64,000 nt of DNA, from assembly GCA_950295325.1 (NCBI GenBank), contig OX485807.1, forward strand, positions 10,941,001 to 11,005,000, read 5' to 3'. The notes beneath the pieces are model-generated. The model was not told the origin of the DNA, did no database searches, and worked only from the letters and a program-made list of their open reading frames with translations. This stretch comes from Polytrichum commune. Lineage: Eukaryota; Streptophyta; Polytrichopsida; Polytrichales; Polytrichaceae. Numbering within the stretch: position 1 is the stretch's first letter; each line of letters begins with the position of its first letter. The position numbers and the translations under genes were made by a program. Positions 34,440 through 43,910 of this stretch are shown piece after piece.

Positions 34440-34720
34440 CTATTGAAGAGCAAAAGAAAGGAGGGAAAAGAAGATGCAGAAGAAAGCAATGAACGCGGGA
34501 GAATGAAGGGTTAACCTACACCAAGCCTGATTCGCCGCGGCGCTTTGCGAAAGCGGCGCTTCAGGAGAGGCGGCGCTTCCAAGCGAGGCGCGGAGAGAGA
34601 GAGAGAGAAAGAAATGAGAAATGCGACGGTTGGGGTTTTGTTTACCTCGGGCATTGGCCCCCAACCGCATGAATAGGGTGCCCACAGGATTAGGGCACCC
34701 ACGGAAACAGGGTTACAGGG
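34440..34720 (-). promoter_or_regulatory. Possible leader/promoter region for the minus-strand cargo genes
   Basis: On the minus strand there is a CT-rich tract (CTCTCTCTCTCTCT at about 34590-34605), typical of plant 5' leaders, followed by a GC-rich inverted repeat (GCTTTCGCAAAGC) inside GCGCCGC repeats. It lies upstream of the exon at 33225. This is inference from composition and position. Confidence 0.25.
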
Positions 34721-34954
34721 AACCCTAAAACCTAAATCATAACGCTTGACTCTAAACCCTTAGCGAGCCTACCTCATTAAGAGTACATAGGCTATTTGCC
34801 TCATAGCATAGGTTGCATTCTACAATATCAACTTTTTGTAAGTTGAAAACCTTTTGAGTTTGTAAGTTCCTCGCCAATTGCCTCAAAACTAAATTTTAGT
34901 AGGTTAAAATCCTTCATATCTTTTAATGTTGTAGGTTTTAAAATCAAAATTTGA

Positions 34955-35035
34955 GTACTAAGTGGGATCCTTGGCAGGAATTGAACCTGGCTAAGCCTTT
35001 CACCACGTTTGAAGGCCAAGGATTAACCAAGTCTT
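34955..35035 (-). other. tRNA-like (SINE-like) fragment
   Basis: The minus strand contains GGTTCAATTCC, a perfect match to a pol III B-box/T-arm, followed by AAGGAT that can pair with an upstream ATCCTT. The whole is too short and lacks clear D and anticodon arms, so it is a tRNA-derived remnant at best. Confidence 0.3.
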
Positions 35036-35364
35036 TTTTAAAGAGTTGATTATAAGTTTTGAAAGGTTGCTAAAATTCAAATGAGTTTAAGGGTGAAAGT
35101 TCTCACCATGTTCTCATTCAACCTCTACTCTTCCTGCAAGATATAGCCTAAAGATATGTACTTAGGCCAACTAATTTCCCAATTTGAAGAAGGATGAATG
35201 GCTAAAATCCTTTCTTTTAAAAAAAATTTAGGCAAAATTTCCTAAATGTTTTTATCACATAGGTTGATATCCTATGTTTTTAAATTGTCCATAGGCTCTT
35301 TGTCCTACACTTTCAAAATTTTATAGGCTAAGTCACTAATTTTGTAGGCTGCATTTGTTTTAAT

Positions 35365-35626
35365 CGGTATATTCGTTAATTTGGGATTTTTTCGGCATTT
35401 TGAGAAAGTTACAAATATAAGAACATGGATAAAATCGCACGTACATTGGAGAATGTTGTAAGATGCAAATACTTTGAAGCAGGTGTTCATATCAAGAACG
35501 CAATTAAGATCTCATATGAAGATGGTTTAGGTAGGACGACCCAAACATTACACTATGTTGTTGTGGTCCATATATTAATTTGAGAGAAGAGAAAATCTCA
35601 AATTAGCGAATTTTAGGGTTTAGGTT
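35365..35626. mobile_element. About 260-bp internal deletion derivative (MITE-like) of the 16.7-kb element family
   Basis: The left part (TATATTCGTTAATTTGGGAT... and the GGAGAATGTTGTAAGATGC segment) is homologous to 25866-26000. The right part (ATATTAATTTGAGAG...AATCTCAAATTAGCGAATTT) is homologous to 42500-42540. The two ends are diverged inverted repeats of each other, so a short relative sits nested inside the large element. Confidence 0.6.
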
Positions 35627-35639
35627 CTTTTGGACCCTG

Positions 35640-36114
35640 CTCTAAACCCTTATTAGTTTTTTCAAAAGAACTATGGAGTACCCTAAGGTGCTACATAAAA
35701 TGTGTTATTCTACAAAACTAACCATTTATATAGCCAGCGCATTCTTACAACAAAACTTTATGCTAAACTAATACTTATCCCCTACTTACATGACACCATA
35801 CCCTAAATTTTCCAAAATCATTGAAGGCATTGGTTTCTCTTTTGTTTGAGCATGTTAGAAAATTTAAACCATATAATTGCGTTATATTTAACGATGTAAC
35901 CATTCACATTTAGTCCTTACCAATGATGCCAACAATTCACACGATATTGAATGAAAAAAAAAAGATTACCCACACCCCCCAACATGTGGAACAATTTAGA
36001 ATAATTGAGTGTGGAGCCTAATAAATGAATACCTTCCCCAACTGCATTTTGCAAGGGTTTTGAAATGCACGATCCTTATTTGAAAATGCGAACATGCTCA
36101 AGTTTTAAGTACAT
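35640..36114. other. AT-rich non-coding stretch
   Basis: No gene or repeat recognised; part of the long spacer between the two gene groups of the 16.7-kb element. Confidence 0.5.
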
Positions 36115-36965
36115 CCCTTAGATCGTGACTTTCACGAATCACATAGTCGCCAATAAATCATGGTTCATGATTTATTTAATATATAGATTGTGATATAAGA
36201 GTAAATGGGATAAGCACAACATCAAATGAAGCCATTCAAGCAATCATGTTGTTATTCCCTGTTCCTTCCATGTATATTAGATGATGGCGCAAGATAAAAT
36301 AGATGTTGTTTGTATATGGGGGCATCAGTGAACCACAACTACATTTGGTGTTTAGGTTTTAGGGTTTAGGGTTTAGGAGATAGGAGATAGGGTTATAACA
36401 TATTAATCTATCCAATGTCAATGTATAACATTGTCTTACTCGTGAGAAGAGTCTTATAGGAAGGTTATAGTGAAGACGATGTTGATTATGTTAATTTGTT
36501 ATTCGAGACGTTTAAACGCGATATATTGATTGGTCGTGTGTTTATTCAAATAACATGAAATATTGTGGATGTTAATAGGGGCTAGGGGTCCAACTTTGGA
36601 TGTTTCGCTCACTTTAGGGAATCACATATTAGTCGCTAATAAACCATCGTTCATGATGTATTTAATATATGGAATGTCATGTAAAAGTAAATCGGAGAAG
36701 CACAACATCATGTTGTTATTCATTGTTCTCTCCACGTGTATTAGATAATGAAGGAAGATATAACAGATATTGTTTGCATAATATTATGAAGAAGAGTCTA
36801 ATCGGAAGGTCATAGTAAATACAATCTTGATCATGTTAATATGTTATATGGGACGTTTAAACATGATATCCTAATTGGTTTTGTATTTAGTCAATGCGTA
36901 TTTCATGTTGTGGATGTTATAAGGGTTTAGGGTCCAATCTTGGATGTTTTGCTCTCACACATTAG
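36115..36965. repeat. Diverged tandem duplication with telomere-like motifs
   Basis: The segment from about 36115 to 36575 recurs in diverged form at about 36600-36960. Shared phrases include TTTAATATATGG, GCACAACATCA, CATGTTGTTATTC and GATATTGTTTG. The first unit contains TTTAGGGTTTAGGGTTTAGG at about 36360, a telobox-like run repeated at about 37108-37130. No coding potential. Confidence 0.6.
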
Positions 36966-37556
36966 TAAACTTGAAGTGAACTTGAGGATGGATTCAAGTA
37001 ACATTAAAAGATTGAACTAGAAAGGGACATTGGTAGTTAGTATCCCCTTAACAACGTCCACATACGTTCGTCATTGCCACTCTTGCATGCGAGATAATAG
37101 AGCAAGGTTCTAGGGTTTAGGGTTTAGGGGGGACAAATAAATAATTCTATTCATCATGACAATGGCCTCAAGCCTTGGAAACTCTCTCATAATTGCAGCC
37201 TCCAAATGGCCCAAACCCCACCTAAATAGGTTTACACTTGAAAGCATTGAATGGAGTTGTGTTTGGGTCTACATATTGGTTAAAATATACCTTGATGATA
37301 CTTGAAAAAATTAATGTGGTCGCCACCCTTCCTCCCAATGGCGTATGTCATATCCACACAAAACAAAACAAATAGATTAAATAACATAGACTAAGTCATA
37401 TGACGGTTGGGGTATCAGAGGGGCATTGATAGATGCGCATTTTTCTACTATAAACAGAAAACGGGGAATTCTGTCAAGAGGTTTGAAATAACCTCTGCAA
37501 GAGAAGAAGGCGGGGAAGGCATCCAATGACTAAGTCTGGGAAGCGGAGGTGGATAG

Positions 37557-37564
37557 TATAAAAG
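37557..37564 (+). promoter_or_regulatory. TATA box for the DUF7869-type gene
   Basis: TATAAAAG in a GC-richer context, followed by a pyrimidine-rich leader. A start site about 30 bp downstream would put the palindrome array 37868-38749 in the leader or a leader intron, with the ATG at 38949. Confidence 0.45.
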
Positions 37565-37867
37565 GGCGCACCCCCCAAAAGTCGGTCCTTTTTTTCTCTT
37601 CTCCCGCTGTCGAATTCGTAGAGAGAACTCTTAGTAGGAGCTGTACTTCAAGGTTCGTGCATGCTGCCGTTCATGAGCACTTATCCATAGCATGCAAGTT
37701 CATGAGCACCTATCCACACCATGCAAGCCCACCGTGAACTTTGCAATGAGCTCAAATTCAACACACCACGCAATATCCGCCGCATTATACGCCGGATTTT
37801 GTGGTGTACTTGGGCGAACCTTCACCTTTACACTAGTGTTGGCGGGTTTTGAGTCTGACCCTATGAG

Positions 37868-38749
37868 GTTTGGGTCGACCGACCCAAACCTGTCCACTAG
37901 TGTGTTAGGGTTTATGTCTAACCCTTAACATGTTTGGGTCGGTCGACCCAAACCCCAACCCCAGTGTGTTAGGGTTTTTGTCTGACCCTTATCAGGTTTG
38001 GGTCGACCGACCCAAACCTGTCCACAAGTGTGTTAGGGTTTATGTCTGACCCTTGTGAGGTTTGGGTCGGTCGACCCAAACCCCTACCCCAGTGTCTTAG
38101 GGTTTTTTTCCTGACCCTTATCAGGTTTGGGTCGACCGACCCAAACCACTACATGGTGTGGGTGGATGTACTCTTGTGAGGTTTGGGTCGGTCGACCCAA
38201 ACCCCTACCCCCAGTGTGTTAGGGTTTTTTCCTGACCCTTATCAGGTTTGGGTCGACCGACCCAAACCCCTACGTGGTGTGGGTGGATGTACCCTTGTGA
38301 GGTTTGGGTCGGTCGACCCAAACCCCTACTCCAGTGTGTTAGGGTTTTTTTTCTGACCCTTGTCAGGTTTGGGTCGACCGACCCAAACCACTACCTGGTG
38401 TGGGTGGATGCACCCTTGTGAGGTTTGGGTCGGTCGACCCAAACCCCTACCCGAGTGTGTTAGGGTTTTTTCCTGACCCTTATCAAGTTTGGGTCGACCG
38501 ACCCAAACCCCTACCTGGTGTGGGTGGATGTATCCTTGTGAGGTTTGGGTCGGTCGACCCAAACCCCTACCCCAATGTGTTAGGGTTTTTTTTCTGACCC
38601 TTATCAGGTTTGGGTCGACCGACCCAAATCACTACCTGGTGTGGGTGGATGTACCCTTGTGAGGTTTGGGTCGGTCGACCCAAACCCCTACCCCAGTGTG
38701 TTAGGGGTTCAGTCCGACCCTTATGAGGTTTGGGCCGGTCGACCCAAAC
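37868..38749. repeat. Array of fifteen 22-bp palindromes with alternating centres
   Basis: Copies start at about 37868, 37932, 37996, 38060, 38125, 38181, 38246, 38302, 38368, 38423, 38487, 38543, 38609, 38664 and 38728. Centres alternate AC, GT, AC, GT for the first fourteen, so a ~121-bp dimer holds the palindrome once in each orientation. Spacers alternate between a TTAGGGTTTTTTCCTGACCC type and a GGTGTGGGTGGATGTACCC type. It lies between the TATA box and the ATG of the DUF7869-type gene. Confidence 0.9.
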
Positions 38750-38948
38750 CTGCACCAAAATAATTCCTGGAACTTGTTTTGGACTTGCACACAGTGTTGG
38801 GAGTTCACATTGTAGTTGTGTTGGAAATGTCTTCATCCTCGGTGTCCCCATTGATCATGGTGTCTTGCATTTTCCGATATTTGATTCTTTTGGACCCTTA
38901 CATTCTTTCCATGTGTGTTGAGGTTTCATGTGCATGTGTGTAGGCGCA

Positions 38949-41900
38949 ATGGAGGGAGTTGGTGGAAGAGGGGATTCCTTCTCTGACGACATGGGCAACA
39001 CCCAATCTACGTCTGGGGATGAGCTAGACATTGTTGGGGAGGATAGTTTTGATGACAGTGCAGATGAAGGTGACTTGGGGAGTCCTTCGCCATCTGCCCC
39101 TTCTTGCCCCACTGTGGAATGTGCTGGGCTTTCACGAGCTTCATGGGTGAATTTGGATGTAGTACTTGTTAATGACAGTGGAGTTGCTGTGGCGGAGGGT
39201 ATTTGTCGTAACACACATCCATAAGATTGCATTGATGAAAACCCCCTTGGCACCGAGGACGTTGGAGTTGTTATATTGGAATCACTCGTACATTCTAAAG
39301 TGAATCCAACTCATAGGTTCTCGTTGCGAAGGTGGCCGTTGAGGAATGTGACAATTGATGGGGTTAATTTGCATGAGCATGAGTGACGACACATCCAAAT
39401 CCAAGAAGAGCTCCAAGCAAACATTCGGCCACGCAAAGGCCTATGGAAGTACGATACATTGGCACGTCCTACTCCGTCTGCAAATGAGTGTAAACGTCAA
39501 AGGTTGCTTTGTGAGGAGTCCATTAGAGAAGTTGCCACAAAGGATTGTTGTGTACATCGTTGTTGCCAATTGTTCCCAAGGGATAAATTGAAGGCCATCC
39601 GCGAGGAAATGTGGCTTGGTGATTTCCGTCTAAGATCCACCAAAAAGCTTGATGTCCATAGGGCGATACATGTGAACGGAGCGGGTCGCAAGGTCATCAC
39701 CCTTGAGAGCATAGACGTGTGTTGTACCGCATGGTACATCATTCACGGTGTGTCGAAAGCGGAATTTTATAGACAAGCCGCGTATGCCAAGGAAGGCCGC
39801 CGGTCCCGTCACCATGGGAATACAGGCTTAAAGAAACCAAGGGAAGCAACGAGACAAGCAACCGCCACTCTGGCAACCATCATTGTCCCCCTTGCCGATG
39901 CAATGCCGTACAAAACACGCACACTCGCAACCGGTGAAAAGGTTGTGGAGAAGGTTCTTCCTACAGGCACGAAATGGAAAGACATATTGTTGGACGTAAA
40001 CGCAGTTGGCGAGAAGGCTGGGTTGGACCCTATTTCGTTGTCGAAACTGAGTGCAATAAAAAAATCTCACTTTAGCGAATACATCACAAAAAGACGAGGC
40101 GACAAATTTGCCCGTTGTTCCAAATGCGAGAAGTTGAAACGCCTTCGAGATGCACACACGATGGGGACAGAGTCCTATGCCGCACATCAAATGAACTATT
40201 TCAAGCATGTGAACATGCAAGAGGCACACCGTAATGATTACTACACAAATAGAGCTTTGTCCATCTCTAGGCCTTTGGAGGTCCTTACAATCATCCATGA
40301 CAAAATGGACCATGCCAAAACAGCCTCACCATGTTTTGCAAATCGAATCAAAGCCACGGACGGCCTTTTTAAGCTTCCTGTATCGGTTACAGGTGATTTC
40401 GATAACAATTGCATTGCATTACCTAAACACAAATTTGTGCTTTAGGTTTGTACTTGGGGCCATAGATGTACACCATGTGAATTTTTTGGTGTTATAGTTG
40501 AATATTAAACCATTGGATTGGCTTTACAGGGATGATTGCACATGAACATGGTGATGTCAAGTATGCTCATTATGCTCTTGATTTGTATCCGGCGGATTCA
40601 AACCACACGATAGGGTCATTTGCAAAGCTTTTACGTGATTTGGAGAAACCGCCGTCCTATTCATCAAGATTGTTATTTGAAAACTCGGGATCAACACCTC
40701 TATATGAAGCGGTCTTGGATGGAAGAGATGTATGCGTGCACTCCTTGCCGGAGCCACCAAGTGAAGATGTGATTGCCAAGAATTTGCCCCCAACTCTGCG
40801 TGCCCAATTGGACAATTGTGCGAAGGACAATAAAAGTAGATATGTTTTTGCATATTGATCGTTGTTGGTTGCGAAAGGCATTTTCAAGGAGGTTTTTGTG
40901 TCCTTTCTATTGGTAGGCCACACGCACGACGATATCGATGCATCTTTTGGGCGGTGGAGCATGAAGTTGCGCGAGGAGGATTTTCCGACAATCCCATTGT
41001 TGATGAAGTCGTACATGGATTTGGAGAACATTCCCGTCATCCCCCATATGATCGAGGAGGTTACAGACTTCAAGGCATTTATAGAACCGTATATTCGAAG
41101 CGGAGCTCACCGATTGATCGGACATACGAAGGCACAACAATTTCGGTTCTACGTGCGTGACGATGGTGTCCCCGCCATGCAATACAAGTTGTTGTGCACG
41201 TCACAAGACTGGAGCCCGCCGGAGGGTCTCCTTGTATGGCGTGTTGATGGGGAAGGAAGGACGATGTTGCCTGACGGAGAGCCTAAGCCTTGCAAACCAA
41301 TACCCATGAAGAATTTGGAGGACATTTGTAAAGGCATATCAGGCTTCATACAATATTGGGAGAGTTTGAGGGTAGCGGATGTTGGTGGATCGTGTTGGCT
41401 TCGTTACGGAAGTTGGATACAATATTGGACACGTGTTCGTGGTGCTTTGGCAAACCTTCATCAAGATACACCCCTTACTTTAAGGCATGGGTTTTGGCCA
41501 CAAACGCGTGTCAATGTACAAGCTTCGGAGGCTAGTCTTTTGGGAAATTGAGAGGTTCGAGAGGAGTTTGATGTGGACGACCATTACGTGGGGCCTGCTA
41601 GTAGTCGTCCGCCACCATCTTTCCGCATTGCAGTGGATTGTCATGAAGGTTATATGCTCATTTTGCGTCCTGGAGATGAGACATATGCAAAGCCAGTGTG
41701 GGTGGCAAGAGCTTTGTCCAAACCAAATTTTGTAACTTCCAGCCCTCATTTTCGACAAATACAAGTAGAGTACTACCGACCGACAGCACGGAATGAAGAT
41801 ATTGTTCGGCATTATACAGGCTGGGATACAAACCCTAACTTTCGGTGGAAGGTGGATTCTGAGCACGGTCCATCTTGGGTAGATACAGATTCCATATTCA

Positions 41901-42016
41901 TAGCATGGAAACCACGGAAAAATCATAGTGGATCAGTGTCCATCCCTCAAAAGTACATAACTTTTGCAAAAGACAACCTTGCTCGGATCGCAGAAGAAGC
42001 AATCCACGTTGAATGA
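38949..42016 (+). pseudogene. DUF7869-type putative transposase, four in-frame stops
   Basis: The frame runs from ATGG at 38949, through a GT-AG intron (donor after ACAG at about 40392, acceptor TTTACAG before 40530), to TGA at 42014. It has four internal in-frame stops: TAA 39222, TGA 39384, TGA 40856 and TGA 41549. There is no frameshift. An acidic N-terminus is followed by a Cys-rich part (CCVHRCCQ, DVCCTAWYIIHGVS), then HDKMDHAK, QLDNCAKDNKSRYVF and FLLVGHTHDDIDASF. The DNCxxxNK and VGHTHxDID motifs mark the DUF7869 family, common in large eukaryotic TEs and plausibly RNase H-fold transposases. The C-terminal ~150 residues are unassigned. It is the only transposase candidate of the 16.7-kb element; activity as read is unlikely. 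Confidence 0.65.
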
Positions 42017-42519
42017 GAAGTTGGTAGGATTGTGTTAGCATGATTATAGTGTAAACTGTAATTCGACGAATATATATTACTCATATGTGTGCTCCTCAAA
42101 CTTGGGGCAAAGTTTGGGTAGAACTTGCGAATGCTATATTGTTTGGGGTTGGATGAATATCCATTTACTATATTTCAATACAGTTGTGAAGTTCATTTTT
42201 TTATTAAGTTTGGGACTAAATTTTCCATTGAAGAAAAATGCATTTATTGCATGTACTTTGTATGTTGCAATGTCTATATTTTATTGACCATGCTAATAAT
42301 AGAAATCATTTTATATGTTTTTTGGGTGAAACTAGTTTGGAGTGCTTTACCCAAAGTGTTTTTGTTGATGAAGTTGGTGTTGAATGCTCTACCATATGTG
42401 CTTATGTCCACACCCCATAGATTTGGGATATTAGAACATATAATATATTTGAGATCGTTCGCAATATAGTTTCGGAACACGGAATGTTGTTTGATCCATA
42501 TATTAATTTGAGACTAGAG

Positions 42520-42547
42520 AAAGTCTCAATTTAACGAATATAGTGTT
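42520..42547 (-). repeat. Right 28-bp terminal inverted repeat
   Basis: Ends CGAATATAGTGTT and is an exact reverse complement of the left end. The preceding 20 bp pair with part of it as a terminal stem-loop. Confidence 0.9.
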
Positions 42548-42635
42548 AATAAATAAGATCCCATGCATTGTTTTTATTCCCTTCAAGATCTTTTATTACA
42601 ATACGGAATTGTATCAAGCATGCCTACTATGTCTA

Positions 42636-43910
42636 TCAACTATACTTCCGTGTTTCCATCCTCCTACATGCTTCGGACTTTTTTTCATCGTCCCTTCTTG
42701 ATGGAGGTGGACCCGGTCGAAGCAAATCAACGTACGAAACCGTTTTATCCCTCATTCGATCCTTCAATGGACGACGATGCGGTGATAATCCTCTCATTCT
42801 ATTGCGAAACGACAAAGACCTCGAAGATTCGCCTACCATCTTGACTTCCTGCTCCGTGTCGATTGCCTTGTCTTCATTCAAATTAGCCGCATCATTTGCC
42901 TTACTATTCATGCACCTTGTTTCCTCCTTCTCCTGCACATCACCTCGCCTTTTTTTTTTTTTGCATATCGTTTCTGCTCCTCCTGCATCCTCCACCTCCA
43001 TGCTTGTGTAGACTGCGAAAATGGAGTGAGCTCGTAGTCATCACTATGTTGATTTCCAGCACCTATGTCATGTTTCGACGATGTATTAAAGGGAACATGG
43101 GGATCTCCTAGACTTCTAATCTCTTTCTCCCATCCTAGGCCAGCAAACATGTCTCTCTCCTCTCCCATTGTGTGCATATGTCTCTACATCCGTATTGGAT
43201 GCGAGTATAACTTATGTCCTCATTTATATACAGCTGAAGATAATATCACAAACAATAATTGTTGGAGTCAAAGTTCTAGAGTTGACTCACACATAGGACA
43301 AAGACAAAATTTATGGAATAAAAACGAAGCAAGTTGATCGTCCTTTGTATTTTGATTGACTCATTCTTCAATTATACCAACCTCCATATAATTATTCTCA
43401 TTCGTTCTTTCTTGGTTCATCATTGGCTTTATCATATACTTTTTTGTTTTATCTTAATTTTATCTCTTCCTGATTTCCAAATGTAATGAGACCCTTTCAA
43501 ATTCTGGGCCTTTTGTTTTATTTTTTGACCTAAATATTCCACGGAAATAGGTCACGATTATATTCTATTTTAAGAGAATCTGGAATATACCGAGAATATT
43601 CGACCCTTTTAAAAAATACTTTTAAATTTGGTATGAGAAGTTTACTAAATTTAATTCCTTTCCGCTCTCCACATCTCCGCTCATATAGCTGTGTCGTCCC
43701 AAGTCTTCCCAAGGCTCCAAAATCTTCTCAAGGTCTTCCTCCTCATCCATATCTAATTCCCCATTCGATGATAAGAAGTAAGTTTCTTGGGATGTTGAAC
43801 TTCCAATATTTGTGTTACTTCTTTCATACACACCTTGAAGAAATTCCTCCACGCCCACCAACTTATTTAAATCATCGTTAAAATCGGAAAGGTAGAATTA
43901 TCATCCTTCG
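42636..43910 (-). pseudogene. Fragments of a minus-strand gene, function unknown
   Basis: Coding-like frames occur at 43861-43622 (acidic, with ELDMDEEEDLEKILEPW) and at 43177-42636 (basic, MQEEQKRYAKKK then RRGDVQEKEET). The latter needs a one-base shift at the T homopolymer about 42950-42962. The segment starts directly outside the right end of the 16.7-kb element. If that element inserted into the MULE, this could be a third, convergent MULE gene. Exon boundaries are not resolved. Confidence 0.3.

Larger units (their letters stand above)
25860..42547. mobile_element. 16.7-kb TIR element carrying DUF7869 transposase, ParB-methyltransferase-like and FCP1-like genes
   Basis: The termini are perfect 28-bp inverted repeats starting AACACTATATTCG (25860-25887 and 42520-42547). 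They are flanked by AATA at 25856-25859 and 42548-42551. If the element is counted from ACACT, the flanking repeat is TAA or TAATAA instead, so target-site length is ambiguous by one or two bases. Inside are two minus-strand genes (26.4-33.2 kb), AT-rich non-coding DNA, and a plus-strand transposase-like gene (38.9-42.0 kb). Subterminal repeats lie inside the left end and a stem-loop (TTGAGACT/AGTCTCAA) inside the right end. The only transposase candidate is the DUF7869-type gene. Confidence 0.75.

Noticed and set aside
36350-37135. Interstitial telomere array
   Set aside because: Only two to three TTTAGGG-like units at each place; more likely telobox motifs or chance.
38949-42016. Stop-codon readthrough, recoding or RNA editing of the TGA codons
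   Set aside because: No recoding element or nuclear editing precedent supports it; decay by C-to-T change is simpler and seen in several TEs of the window.
25860-42547. Classification of the 16.7-kb element as CACTA/En-Spm
   Set aside because: CACTA appears two bases inside the terminus, but no En/Spm transposase is encoded inside it and the flanking repeat does not fit a terminus starting exactly at CACTA.
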